From contig CM039192.1 in NCBI GenBank assembly GCA_008360975.2, forward strand, positions 9,950,194-10,014,193: a stretch of 64,000 nucleotides of DNA, read 5' to 3'. This DNA comes from Lichenostomus cassidix. Lineage: Eukaryota; Chordata; Aves; Passeriformes; Meliphagidae. Shown here piece after piece: positions 27,390-40,740 of this stretch. Numbering within the stretch: the first letter of the stretch is position 1; each line of letters opens with the position of its first letter. The notes under the pieces are model-generated. The model made no database searches and was not told the origin of the DNA. It saw only the letters and a program-made list of their open reading frames with translations. The position numbers and the translations under genes are program-made.

Positions 27390-28180
27390 CTATTCATGTG
27401 ATATTTTGCCAAGTCATTAGCTTAAGTAGAACAATTCATGCAAGCAAAGGCTTTTAGGCAGAATCCGAAGAGTTAAAAAAATTACATGTACTAGATTTCA
27501 TTATATAGAAGATTAAAAGTCATTCACTAAATTCCACACTCTTGTAAACATAAGGCCTGATCTTCACCTGCAGTAAATTGGCATAGAGCTATTGACTTCA
27601 CCAGTGCCACTGCAATTAATATCAGCTGAGCACAAGTCAGTTTTCTATACAGTGACATTTTAGTCTCTTCATGACTCATTAACTTGACCACATACTCCCT
27701 GTGAACCTGATCTAAAACCTGTATCTCAATTACTTGATCATTCTAAAGAATGGCTAATTAGCAACGGCATGCTTTAAAAAAGTGGGAAAAAGAAAGGGAG
27801 ATATATTTTTATGTTTTCCATTTGGCAGAGTATTATGCTATGAATAATATAATATGCATTTCAAGATCTTGTTAATTTTGATGTGATAATGAATGGGAAT
27901 TCCTTGTGGAATTTTTTGTCCAGAAATATGAATGGTATTAGCTCAACAGTTATATGATTAAGCAATAAGACCTGCTGAGGCAGGCACTACTCGGGGATGA
28001 TTGACTGCTTTAATTGATTGACATCCAGAGGTAAAGCCAAGGGCACCAATTTACAGATCAGGTCAATTATCTCCTGGTGATGCCCACTTGGTATGTCTTA
28101 TTGCTATGCTAATATTAACTGTTATTGAAACATTTTAATGAGTTTTTAATTTAAAAGTGGTAAATTTAAAAAGGGTGAGC
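27390..28180. promoter_or_regulatory. Candidate conserved non-coding block (enhancer-like)
   Basis: About 800 bp of repeat-free, TAAT-rich DNA. It includes CATGACTCATTAACTTGACC, TCAATTACTTGATCATTC, GGCTAATTAGCAACGGC, TGCTTTAATTGATTGACATC and TTGCTATGCTAATATTAAC. An 11-bp perfect inverted repeat (AGCAATAAGAC 27961-27971 and GTCTTATTGCT 28095-28105) flanks its most motif-dense part. One of the strongest-looking blocks in the desert; function inferred. Confidence 0.45.
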
Positions 28181-29159
28181 ATTAAATTATTCAACTGGAA
28201 ATAATGGGAACAGAAATATTCTGCTTTGCTAATGGTGATGTAAAAGTTTTGTTGTGCATACCAATACTTCTAGAGATCATTTTAGTTCATCTCCCAGGGA
28301 AGGCAAATTCTGTTTGGCATTTAATGAAAAACCCACAATGTGGCAGCACACAAAATACCCAGAAATCACCTGAGCAGCTCTCACAGCCTGGGAAATAAAC
28401 ATAGATTGGCACGTCTGAATATCAGGTGGAAAGACAACCCAGGGAGAGGATGCTCTCTGTGACAGTGTTAAAGGTCTGCTTATGGAAGCAATGGAAAGTA
28501 CTCGATGTGACCTCAAACAGACACTTCTGAAAGGGAGGGAGTTGAGCACAGCATTGGGCCCGTGTCTCATTGAGGAGATGTGTCCCTGCAAAGGGGGCAC
28601 ACCCAGCTCTGCCAGTCCCCTCCCACCCATCCAGCCCCCTGCTCTCCCCATATGCTTTTGAAGCACAGGCATGAAGTGCTGCAGAGGAGCCCAACCCGGC
28701 TCTGTTTGCTGCTCTTGTCAAGATCTCACTCCTTCATTTAACCCAAACTTTGTCAAGGAAGATTTAATTTCAAAGAGCCCTGTATTTTTTACAAAGCAAG
28801 GGATGCAAGTCCACTGTCTCATTTCCCCACCCCTGTGAGCTGCCATGGGGCTTGTGGCTGCTCCAGGTTATGCAGAGAGCTGGCAAGGGGGAGCACGTGT
28901 CAGCAGGAGCACAGGGAGATGGGATGTGTTGGGTCTCAAGGATGTGCACAGCTGCTCTCAGAGCCAGGTTAGAGAAAGAGACCTGTTAGAACTACCAGGG
29001 GGAAAAAGAATCTGGATGCAGTTGCCATGTAAACTTGCAATGGCATCCAGGAAGATCCAGGATATAAGATTCTACGTGAACAAAGATTTAACACCTCTAG
29101 AACACTAGAAACCTGCTGCAGGCCCTGTATTTCTCCGTGTTTTCATTAGCTGCAGGGAT

Positions 29160-29305
29160 CATGTAGGCTGCAATATCTCAAGCACTGGGGGTGTTTAAGA
29201 CAATGTCAGACAAATACCTGTCATGTGAGACACAACAGGTGATCCAGCCTACGGACAGAAGTGAGATCTGGGTGACCTCCACATCCCTGCCAGTCCCAGC
29301 CTTCT
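29160..29305 (+). mobile_element. Possible ancient, degraded CR1-like LINE 3' fragment
   Basis: GGGGGTGTTTAAGACAATGTCAGACAAATACCTGTCATGTG, then about 45 bp later AGATCTGGGTGACCTCCACATCCCTGCCAGTCCCAGCC, follows the layout of older amniote CR1 ends (TTTAAG..., TAGACAAATACCTGTC..., GATGACCTCC..., CCAGTCC). It lacks a clear terminal ATTCTRTG repeat. A RepeatMasker run with avian and turtle CR1 consensi would decide. Confidence 0.5.
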
Positions 29306-32300
29306 TTGCCTTGCATCAAAATACTTTAACTAATATGACAGAATTTCAACTGGAATGGTCAAGATAGAGGAAAATATTCTTTTCTGCCAGTCCTAGTTTG
29401 TAGGCTGTAACCTTCAGCAGAAGTTGGGGGAGAGCAAGGGATGCAGTAACATCTTAAATCACCACTGTACCACTCAGCAGAGCTCATATGTCAGCAAGTC
29501 TTGACAGGAGACTCCTGAAAAAAAACCCAAACAGGATTGTCAGATCTGCAGACTAGGTGGGTTCTTTCTTGTCTTTTCTTTCTCCACTTCTCCCTCCATT
29601 TAGTCTCTCTCTCAGCCCCTATTTAAGGGAAGACAAACTCAGTTATGCTCTAGTTCAAATGAAACTTTCCAACTTACAAAGTTTCATTGAGTACCAAATG
29701 ATGCCAAGCAAGCTTTCCTGTCTCTGGCTGATATAACACTGTGTGACTTCAGTCCCTGGGACCAGCACAAATACCAGTTATCAATCTCCCAGGCAAGGGA
29801 AAGTTAAATGAAAGATTGAGAGGAATGTACATGGTGACAGACGAGATTTGCATGCCCCTGTTGGGTGTTGCAGGTTGCTCAGTTGTACCAAAAGTGTAGA
29901 TGTAACATAAGATGTAAATAGCTTTTACATTATCAGTGTTTGGGGTCAGTACCTCAGACTGTCCACAAAAGGAATGGTTTTGTAGACATGGTGTGGGAGT
30001 CGGGGGACTTGGTTTCCCAATTACCTTTCTGCTCTTTGGTTTCCTTAACTGAGGTGGTGAACATTTCCCTGCCCTTGTGAGTGCTCTGAGCTGAACAGAT
30101 GGAAACAATTGTTTGAGAGATAAGAATTTAATGCTACAAGGGTTAAAAAATGCTATTGGCAGGCGTAGCCAAGGCTTGAAATATATCTTTATACAATGTA
30201 AAATAAGAACGCGGAGTTAAAAAAGAGCTGAATTAAACATCTAGTACTGTGCTGAGTGTGGATTGTATAAGTAAAAGCTCCAAATAGTTTCAATTCTTTA
30301 TGTGTGTTTTCAAAATACCCTTCCTTAATTCTCTTGAGTTTGAAATAACTTTTATGGGCAAGGGACCAACGGTGATGTGAAGATGAATGTTATGCCCCTC
30401 TTAATCCATGCCATGAAGTTATTCAAAAGTCAGTGAAAGATCAGTTCCAGTTCAAGCCACACTGATGCCCTAATCTGCATGCTGTCATCAGGCAATAGTG
30501 AGTTTGGAACTTGCCATGTGGGAGCCTGGCAGATGTTGCACAAACTTCCTTTTCCTTCCTGCTTCCTGCATTTGCATCAGTCATAGTCTCTGTGATGGAA
30601 GCGTGCAGGAACACGATCATGTAAATCCCACAGCAATTGCTCTGACATCGCTTCATTTTGTCCATTGCATGCTCATGGGTCTCTGCCATGTTTGTTATTT
30701 TCCATAACTCAGCCACATACCAGAAATGACATTGCAGTATTGTGCCCTTTGCTTCTGTTTTTAGTGGAAGACTACACTGACAACAACTCTTGCCAGTGGT
30801 TTTGGGAACAGGTAATTTTTCACAACCTACAAAATCCCACCTAATGTTCCGTCTGGGATTGGTTAAAACAGGATTTATCAAACCATACAGTGTTTTGCCT
30901 TTTCTGAGTGCTCATTGAAGGAGGAATGACTGGATGGTTGCAGTATCCCATGACCAAGCCAGCCAGATGCCACAGCACTGTGCAGAAAGCCTTGGTCAGC
31001 ATAAAACTGAGCAATGAGCTCATAAAACCTGCCCAGACTATTTTGCATTAGGATGGCTACAGAGTGTTTATACTAGTTGAGGTGGCATGAGGATGAGCAG
31101 AACAGATACACATCCACCTGGAGAAGAACACACAGACTTTACTAAAATCCCTTTTTTTGCTTCTCTGTTTTTTTCATTCTCAAGGATGTGCTGTTTCCTT
31201 GAGATTCAACACTTCTTTCCAGAGTCAATTTCTTTTGCTCACTAAACTTATAGTGTTTGTGTTTCATCTCCTGAATGGCAGTAGACTTTCCATTTTGCCA
31301 TGCCTCTTTGTTAGGATGTCATCCTTGTTGCAGCTTTTTCTTTATATACAAACAGGCTCCAAATAGCATAAATGCAGTCACTAATGGTGTTTAACTGAGG
31401 TCCCCAAAACACAGCACATTGTGAGAACCCTGTAGGAGCTGCTGGATTGCTTAAAGGGGCATACAACCTTCTCCAATCCCCACTTTCAAATTTGCAAATG
31501 TGGGAGATATTATTAGGTGAAAATCCGTACTGGAATGCATAAATATCCTGAGCTGGTTATCTTCTTTTAATAGCTATAAATAAGGTAATAAATAAAATAA
31601 ATCCATGATGAAACAGAGCTTCAGTAAACCCTTGAAGTTTCTCTAACCTAAGTATTTTGGACTGTTTTGGGCCTTGATCCTGTGGGAGTTGCTTCCCTGA
31701 TGCCAGTTGAACCTGGGTGGATTTTGGTACAATATCAGGTACTTCTGCAGAACAAATAATGGTCTATTACAGCAACAAACAGACCTGGGTGATGTTTCAT
31801 CCCATTTCAAAGTATTTATTTTCCAGATATGAAGAAATGCAGTAAAGCATCCTTTTGATGTGTGCATTAGAAATGAGTAGTGTAGTACAGTGTATTCATG
31901 AAGCACATATATATATCAAAATCATGTCAATCAGATAAACAGGGGGTCATGTCACTTCCTTTAAAAGGGCAGAGGAACTGTGTGTCCTACAAGAAAGCAC
32001 TCACTGATGATTTGTGCTAAATCTCATACTCTTGTAATGAGCTGATTTATTTCATTTTCCTTGATCACTGAGGAGTTTGCCTTTCAAATCACTGGAGCGG
32101 TAAGAAAAAGGAGGAAATACATATTGTACGTGTATAGGCAATTTGTGCCAAACTATTCCAAAGCAATATAGGTTGTCAGCAAACAGGGCTATTTGCTGTG
32201 TGTTGGGATCTGCTATATGTCGCATATTATCTGTAACAGCTCTGCAATTCGTTCTTTCACTCGTGTTCTCTCTCTTTCATCACATTAGATTATGTAGAGG

Positions 32301-33129
32301 CACTTCAAGGTAAATTTTTAAAACTGTGTGGGAGATGTATGTTGGAGAAAAGCTAAGAAGCAAATATCTTGAATGTTTTTTAGCACAACTCCATCTGTCA
32401 CCTGTTTTGACAACTTACCTGCACATGTCACCTGTGTCTCATGCTGCTGTGTTGAGTCATATTGTGTTATCTCAGAAGAACATATTTTAGAGCCAGGGCT
32501 GCCTTAAAAATGCCATATACTTAGTAAGTATAAGATAGGCGTCTGTACTTAAAGAATATATAGGAAGGATTATTTGTGTTCAGGCCTGTCCCCAGCCCTG
32601 CTGTGTGTGTAGTGTTACACTGTCATGAACCTGCTCAGTGACACCACACACTTGGGGAAGCTCAAGGTCAAGAGACTCATTTGCATCATGAGTGCAACAC
32701 CTCTTGCTGAAGTGCTGTTCCACATTGCCCCCACTGATCTGTCTTATTGCCAAACTACTCCTTTTGGATTGGGCAAGATGACAAGTCAGCCAAGAATGCT
32801 CAGGGATGACAGTGGTATAAAATATTAATATGGCCTTATAGAAAACAATCTATAGTCTCTTACAGCACTTGTGATTTTGTTTTGCAGTTTACTGTATTAA
32901 AAGAGTAAAGCAAACTCGCAATTCAGCTACTTACAAAAGCATGTTACCTGTAGGCTTCCTGATCATTTACAGACACAAATTATTCTTTTAGGCTTTTCTG
33001 TCACTGCGTATGGGGGAAGAGTAGGAGAGAGAGGAGTTCTACAACCAAAGTGAAGGCAGACTGAAAATACAGTGAACCTGCCAGCTGCACAAAATAACCC
33101 ACCAGAAGGAAATCTTCCCTCCTGCTCTC

Positions 33130-33168
33130 TGGCTGCTACTTAGTGCTAGATGGCTGCTACTTAGTGCT
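33130..33168. repeat. 18-bp direct repeat, 3-bp spacer
   Basis: TGGCTGCTACTTAGTGCT occurs at 33130-33147 and again, identical, at 33151-33168. Confidence 0.95.
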
Positions 33169-36100
33169 TCCATTTACACATAGGGGTGCACATCTCTCAT
33201 GAAAAATGGGAGGCAGAGTGTGGCCCTTTAGAAACTCAGAGGAGAAGCGAGAGCCTGAAGGGCTGGCTGATGCCTCCCTGTCCCAGCCACCAGGTATCTC
33301 CAGCTGGTTTTGGGGTGGGAGAACATGGGTCAGAGCAGGGCAGCTTCAGTAATTCAGCAGGATGAGCCGTACACTCAGTGGTGTTTTTCAGAATGCATAA
33401 TTAGTCACCGAGGCTGATGAATGCTAATGCCAGTGGGGGTGATTGCTGCAAAGATGGCATTAAATCTGTGCTGCGCAGGATCCGAGTCTACAACTGGCTG
33501 TAATGAACAGAAGGAGTCTCTCTGACTCCACTCAGCTGTCAATCAGGCCATACCCATGTCCAAATGCCAGAGCTGTCTGGCCAACTTGCCTGCTCACATT
33601 CTTGAGGGAAGTGTGATACGTGAGACTTGTCGTGGAATTTGGAGCCCGAATGCTTGTTAAGTGCGGCAGCGCTGGCCCTGCTGCATGCCTCCCTGGTGCT
33701 CAGAGCACTGAGCACACTGACATGGCAATGTTTTGAAGCTGTGCAGAGTGCAAATGCAGATCCTGGAAAATGGTAGAAAGGGGAATCTTAGGGGTTTTGA
33801 TTAGCAGTCATCCCTGTCATAAAATGCGTGGACCTCTTAAGGATTACTCCCAGAGATGATAAAACTGCTTTAACTATGTCTGCAGTATAGATGGTCAAGG
33901 AGGAAGGAGTGCTGGAGGACTGAGCTTTCTATCTGGGCCTGTAACACAAAAGCCCAGGCATTCCTGGCATTTAGGGATTTCCCCATCCTCTGGAGGCCTG
34001 GTGGACCTGTAAACAGGCTGTACAGTCCAAAGGCATTGTGTAACTCTAGCAGTTAGCAACCTCTGCAGGAGGTGTAGGCTGAGCCTGGCACACATCATGA
34101 GATTAGCTGGTGTCAGCACAGTCTTTTGGAAAAACAGAATATAAGCATCAGATCACATTTATTCATCCAGCTTGTACCTGTCCTGCCAAGCTTGTGTGAG
34201 CTGCTAATAGGTTTGGGGACACCAAGTGGCAATGGAAATACACTGACTTACTATCCACTGATGAGCTTTGCTGAGACAAAACATGTTTGCTTTAAACCAA
34301 TTCTGTACTTCTGTGAGATCGTTTTGGAAATCCAACACCTATGCATCTCTGGGGTGCCTTCTGCTATGTTAGTTTAGGCAGATTTTCCTGGACTACATCT
34401 TGCCTAAAAGCTTCCAGGACATGGTGTAAGAGGCAGCTCCTGAGCTGAAGAGCATTAGGCATGTGAGACAGCACACAGACCTTTGCATAATGAGCTAAGG
34501 AGGCAATTATCTATTGTGAATTGTGTATCCGATTCTGTGGGGAACATTCCTCCACAGTGAGAACTGAAATCCTTGAGAGAAGAGTTGCAAAAGCAATTGG
34601 ACATGTGGCTGCCACTCGATTTCCCTAAATTTCCACCTCTTTCTATAGGATAGTACTGAAGAGATATTGCATGGTGGAACTTGGGAGTTGGAACAGTATT
34701 TGTGTAGCTCACAAGAAGATCACTGGCCTAGCAGGGTGAAGAACCAGCCTGAACTGGGGCTTGTCCATCTGAGATTTATTCATTATGGCAGACTTCTTGT
34801 TTGTACGTGGGCTTTGAATGGCAGAAAGTGATGAGGAAGCTGCTACTGTCAATCTTTTTCTCTTTAAATGCTGGTCTAGCTCCAGTACACCTGAGCCACA
34901 AGTACAGAGTGATCTCCCAAGTTTTGGGGTTTTCCTTATAGGATATCTGGTTTTTCTTACACAGCTGAAGTTTTTGTTTCCATGCCTAGGCCTTGTGAAC
35001 TGTGCAAAATGGGGTCTTTAAGGTAAGAGTCCCATGAAACACAGCTACAGCTTCAGGCGACGAGTCACTGTCACTTCGTTCCTGGAGTTTAGACTGCACC
35101 AGGTCAGCCCTGGTCAGACTTGTGGCCACACCCCAGAAGCAGACACTTTGGTTGCAGGAAATCACAGCATGGTCCCACCAGCCTTGGTTTGTGCATCTTG
35201 GCACAACATGCTCAGCTGTTGAAGGCTTAGCACTGCGAGTCTGGTGGCTGCAGATCAGCCCTCCTTCTCCCTGAGTGCACCTAGACACCTGAGAAAACCC
35301 TCCCTGTCTTCTCCTGGCAGCACTAGAAGACTTGAAGAGCGGATGCTGCCCAAAGTTTATCTTGGGATCAAACACCAGATGTTATAAAGGTCATGAATGT
35401 TTTCCAAGTAACGTTCTGTTTGCTTCTCAAATCCTCTGCCAAGTTTCTTAGAGGTGTGTTCATAAAATGCCCTGGATGTCTTATACAATATAAAAGGTAG
35501 CAAGTTTCTAAACCAATTTGTGATACATCAGTAGCTTCTGAGAAGAATATGTTCTTATTACTTGGAGTTGTTCAGGTTGGCTTCTTCAGCAACTGAATGC
35601 TTACACTTGGAATTAAAAAAAAAATCCATACTGTTTATGTTTTAGCAGTTTTTCAGATTTAAGAGTGTTGCATTAACCAAAACATGGCCCAGCTGTTAAT
35701 TTAGGTTTCACAGTCTACCCCCACTGAATGTTATTTTTATGATATAGTGACCTTATGATGTGTAGCAGTCTTGGCTGGTGTTCTGCTGGAATTCAATTCA
35801 ACCAATTTAGAAATTCAGAGAAGGATGCAGGATTACTTGCAGAATGGTTGCAGTGAAAGACATTGTTCCAGTAACAGTTCCTCAGATAACAAAAACAGGT
35901 CAGTTTGGGATGGCAAAGATATTGTTTTGTTTCATGTTAAGGTAGGTACCTAGGCTTGATACATTTTCTAAATTACCATATGTAAATGGTTTTATGAGTG
36001 TTGAGTGATGCATATATTCAATTTTTTTCGTTTCTCCTCTGCTAAGGACAATGGGAGAAATTTGTTTACGTATCCAAAGCTATATATCTCTGTGTTTCTA

Positions 36101-36519
36101 ATCAGCCTGTGCACACAGGGTCTTCAGCTGCTGTCCTGTGTGTGTTCCCTCACCTCCTCCCCAAGTTCTTGTCACCCCTAACATTTTGTCTTCTGCCTTG
36201 ACCTCTTTCAGTTGGAACAAGGCAGGTTACTTTGACAGTGCCAGTACTAGATCCTTAGTAAGGTGGTTCCTTGTGGCTGAAATGAGGTGAGGAGCAGTTA
36301 TGTGAGCAACTGAGCAAGCAGATGAGAAGGGATAGCAACTTGCAGCAGAGGGAAGTGGTGAGCAGATGGAGCTGGGGCGAGCACCTTTCAGGTAGGGTAC
36401 CTGTAAGCAGACAGGCTTGACGAACACATCCTAATTGTTAGCTCCTTCCTGTCAACAAGGAAAAGAGGGAGGTGAATTAGGTGTTCAAGGCATGGCATTT
36501 TTTTATCCCCACACAAGAT

Positions 36520-36690
36520 CTCAGGAGTTCACTTTTCAATTTAGTTAATTTTGTTATTACTGCAATTGAATCTGCTTATGCTAAATATTTATTTATGTAC
36601 ATTCAGCCTAGTTGCCTGCGGTATTATTTTTTGAGCTGCTTTGAAATTATTCCTGCCTCTCTTATGTTGAGATTTCAGAAGTGAGTACTG
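36520..36690. promoter_or_regulatory. Candidate conserved non-coding block
   Basis: Contains TTTAGTTAATTTTGTTATTAC, GCTTATGCTAAATATTTATTT and GCGGTATTATTTTTTGAGC. It is compact, AT-rich and repeat-free. Confidence 0.28.
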
Positions 36691-39600
36691 TGTCCTTTGG
36701 GAACATTCCTGCCAGTGGAGCATGCAGGGAGTGCTTCAGTGTACTTGGCCACTAACAGTGTTCTTTAAATAAAGCTCCAGGTTGATTAGGCTTCCATTAT
36801 TCTAGATTTTGTTACAGACTGTTCTAATTAATGACTTACTATCATATTATCACAAATAACTTACTGATTTTCAACTTCAAATTACCTCTTTCAGTGTATT
36901 TTGTAAAATAGGAACCAAGGACCATGTTCTGTAGTAGCAGTCTTAGAGACCTTATTTGTCCATGTCAATCAACTCTGCAAGATGTATTTTTCAATAAGAG
37001 CATCTGTCTTTAGAGAAAAAAAAAAGCGAAACCAGTAGGATCCAAGCCTAAATAATTAAGGCCAGAGCCTTAGTTAGTGTGAACAGAAATATAGAAATCA
37101 TGGGATACACAGCAGATGTTACCAGCTCAACATCAGCTTTTTTTATATTACAGCTGTGATGGAAACACTGACCGTATGTTACAAGTAACAATTAGACTTT
37201 TCATATATTGTAGTTGGCTTACTCTTTCTTACTCTTTTTTTTTGGGCTTTCTTTTCCCCTTTTCTACTCCTTTCCCCCCTTTTCTGTTCTTGCTCTGTTG
37301 AATTATTTTATTAGAGTTCAAGATCTGGACAAGTCAGGCATTCCTGATAAACCTCTGTTACCAGCACAGCATTTAGTCATAAAACTTCAGAACAAAGGGA
37401 ATGGAAAACATATTTCACAATATTTATTTCCTCCAAGTCTTAGAATAGACCAATATTCTTCCTGAAGTTCTTTGCAAGCATTCAGGTGTAATTTGGGTGA
37501 GTTAAGTACAGAGACAAAAGGGTATGTTTCAGCTACATGAAAGAGGTTTATATTGTCATTTCAAAATGGAAGGAGAGTGTGCATAAAAATATGTTGCAAT
37601 TTAAATATTGTGTTTTGGCTAAACCATTACTGGACTGCTCAAAATATTGGCTGACAGCAGAGAGAATGAAGGAGGTGACTTCAGCAAATGCAAAGTCTCT
37701 CTTACATGATATATAAAATGAAATATCATGGGTACCTTTCAGTACCTAATAAGTCTATCAGGTTAAACTCCTGCTCAGTTTTCACTTAGCCTTTCAGCCC
37801 AATCGAGGAGAAGTTAAGTTGAAGTAGTAGCTTCATTTCTTTGAGTGAGAAGTTTTCTCCTTTAACTGGGAGGCTGAGTTTAGGGCAATGTGCAGGAGAT
37901 AACTTTGAGAGTCAGTGGCACATTTTTAGAGCCTCTGTGCCAGAAGAGAAACTGGAATGACAGAAAAAACATGGGTCAAAGGGGAAACTAGACTGAATAC
38001 ATGAGAGATGAGATTGGACTAGATCAGTCATAGAAAAGAGCATCTTTTCCAGACACAGGAATGAATGGTTAAACTTTTAGATTGGACTCCTTGCAATTGG
38101 CTTGAGCTCAGTATGGAAAACAGATTTTGTAAGTTAAAGAGGAATAGAGACATGGTATGTTCAGAAGAAATACATCCAATTTTTGAAATAAGGCCTCTCT
38201 ACCATTTAATTCCCACTGCACAGAGGTGAGCTCCACACAGTGCATGAGGGAGCTGCTTGATCAGTTCAGGTGCTCTGCAGGGGCAAAGATATGAGAGATC
38301 TGAGCATGGCCATCTGTGCAAGGCGCTGCTTTCAGCTTTTCTGGCTCTGAAGGTTACTCTGAAAGTAAAGATGGTGAGACAGAGTTGAGGTAAAGAGACT
38401 TGCTCACAACAGCAGGGTGCTGTGCACACATTCTGAGCATTAAACCAGAGGGGTTTGGTCTTCCTGTGACAGGACTGGTGGGGATGCTGTACCAGGCGTG
38501 TAGCGAGGAGTGCACTCCGTGACTGATTTGATAGTGTGGCATGATGATATTTTCAACGTGGACTGAGCTGCAGTGCTCTGACCTGCAGTGTTCAGTGGTT
38601 ATTCTTGCAGCTGCAAGGTTGAGTGCCTCCTGAGGGCTTGGGTTTTCTCTCATGGATACAACAAACTGCAGCTACAACTGGTGGCCAAAGCTTTGCCCCA
38701 TAAACCCTGGCTGCACTTGTTTGCTCTCACGCAGACCAATTCTAGGACACATCTATGCATGCATGTGTGTGTACAAGAGATTAAATTTTGCTGATAATTT
38801 TATCACACAAATTGTGTCTGTTTCCTACCTGATGCACTTTGAGACTATGATAAACCATCTAATATAATCAGTTATGTAGATTGTCTGAAATCCTGCACTT
38901 AGTTTGCTTCATGTGGGCTTTGGAAGTTAGACTATTACATTAAGAGTATTTTCCTTGACGCACAGTTAAAATCAGACACTTTTATAGTTTGTTGTTGTCT
39001 ATGTGAATCTGACTTGGCACAATTAGTTGCAAGACCCACAAAAGAACTGCCTATGTGTGGCAGATATTTTTTTCCCTCCTAACTCATCAGCTAAGAGTTC
39101 CTAAATTGTGGTGACTGTAGGAAGTCTCATGTCCCTCCTGCTCCTCAGGACTTAGTCTGCAGTTGCCAGTAAACACAAGTCAAAGTAGATTGCAACTAAT
39201 CCATCAGCTTCATGAATGCTAGCAAAGAAGTAGAAGTTGATAAAATAATGAATCTTCACTTGGCAAACAGGAGAGGAAAAGATTAATGAAGTTAAATAAA
39301 AACATGTTGGTGTGGGAGGCTGGGATCACACCAAGCTTGGCAGAATAATCAATTTCTGAAGGAGAAATGAAGTTCACAAAGTGATACCATGTCACAGCCG
39401 CAGAACCCAGCAATAACCATCCCAATATGTATTATTTTGCAGTAACATCCTAGCAACCGTGTCAAATAGAACATAAAACATGGAAACAGAGTGCATGTTA
39501 GAACTACACTGAAGTATGTCTGAATTAATTATGCCTCTTAATTTTTTGGATAAAAATCAGGTGCTTATTTCATTATTTATAGCACAAAATCAAAACATTA

Positions 39601-40009
39601 CTCTTTTATTTATGATTATGATGATTCTGCCCAGATTGTGTTGGTTTTCCTGCTATCAACAGCATTTCTGGAAAGCTTGACATCTTTCCATGCTTTTAGA
39701 GAGCCAGGAGTGAAGTGGATTTTCCCTAGACTTAAACTGTAGTTTAGAAATTTTAGAATAAGAATTAAAAAAAAAAAAACAAAAAAAAAAAACAAGCAAA
39801 GAATTCAAGTTTTATATGATTGGGGGAAAGTGTATTTTAACCTTTTATCTAATGTGTGAAATAATTTATAATAACTATCTGGACTGCACACATCACAGAA
39901 GTGTACAAATTAATCTTGAGAACACTTTTGTGAGACAAATATGTTGGCTACTGTGCTAACCAGTTACAGGAAATTTAGATTTATCAAAATGAGTACTTAC
40001 CCTACACCC
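36691..40009. other. Gene-desert sequence
   Basis: No gene seen. Includes the A13-C-A12 tract at 39,767-39,792. Confidence 0.5.
39767..39792. repeat. Poly(A) tract A13-C-A12
   Basis: Two A runs split by one C. No retrotransposed body was recognised next to it. Confidence 0.9.
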
Positions 40010-40740
40010 AAAAAAGGAGGTATTTTCTGTCATTTAAATTTCCTGAGATGATAAATATACATTTAAAAGACGTGATTTGCCAAGCAAATATTATCTACAG
40101 AACTAAAATTAGTATGGAAAGGTAGTGTACTCTCCAAGCATTTAAGCAGGAGCCTGTGCACACTGTCAACGTCAAAATAGCTCATTTAATTTCACAGTTA
40201 GTTCCTTTCAGCAAATAAAATGCAGTCTGGCATACTGTGTAACATAAAATATTTCTGTAATCTGCATATAACATACAAAAAAGAAATTTTTTAAAATGAG
40301 AAATCTGTACCACAATTATGTCCCTTTAGCTTTTCTATCAGTAGAACTGTCCTGCAATCAAAGTTGTGCTGCCTGAAATCTGAAATATTTTAGTGATGGA
40401 TGAGTCATGCTCCTAATTTAATGATATGAGCCAACAAAAATTGAGAGGAGTGGCTCCTTTCCAAAGCTGGTTTAATGTTCTGCAGCCTCCTCCTATTTAA
40501 CTGGAATGCTTGCATTTATTATTATTTTCACCCATCTCTCACTCCTCATTAATATTAATCCTAGCATCCACATTAACATGAGCTGCAGGAACTGTAGCAG
40601 TGGTACTGCAGAGTAATTGTGTTTATAACTGTAAATACAATTGATTGCCATATGAGCATGAACTTCACATATAGGATCTATTACACTCGGAAGAAATGTT
40701 TTAAGTGAATTCTAGCGTCACCTAAATTGATAGTTAAAGG
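40010..40740. promoter_or_regulatory. Candidate conserved non-coding block (enhancer-like)
   Basis: Repeat-free and AT-rich. Contains GATGAGTCATGCTCCTAATTTA, a CATTTATTATTATTTTCACC stretch, CTCATTAATATTAATCC, CACATTAACATGAGC, GAGTAATTGTG and CAATTGATTGCC. No coding frame. Texture resembles other homeodomain-site-rich enhancers; conservation untested. Confidence 0.42.

Larger units (their letters stand above)
28181..36519. other. Gene-desert sequence
   Basis: No gene supported. It includes the possible old CR1 fragment near 29,160, an open minus-strand stretch of 146 codons (30,441-30,881) that starts at TTG and has no recognisable domain, and an 18-bp direct repeat at 33,130-33,168. AT-rich segments near 31,480-31,640 and 32,020-32,300 are mildly enhancer-like. 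Confidence 0.5.

Noticed and set aside
30441..30881. A 146-codon minus-strand frame in the desert.
   Set aside because: It begins at TTG, not ATG, matches no domain I know, and a few open stretches of this length are expected by chance in 64 kb over six frames.
37990..38040. GATTGGACTAGAT near 38,010 as an old CR1 remnant.
   Set aside because: Only one short phrase matches, and the neighbouring sequence does not follow the CR1 order.
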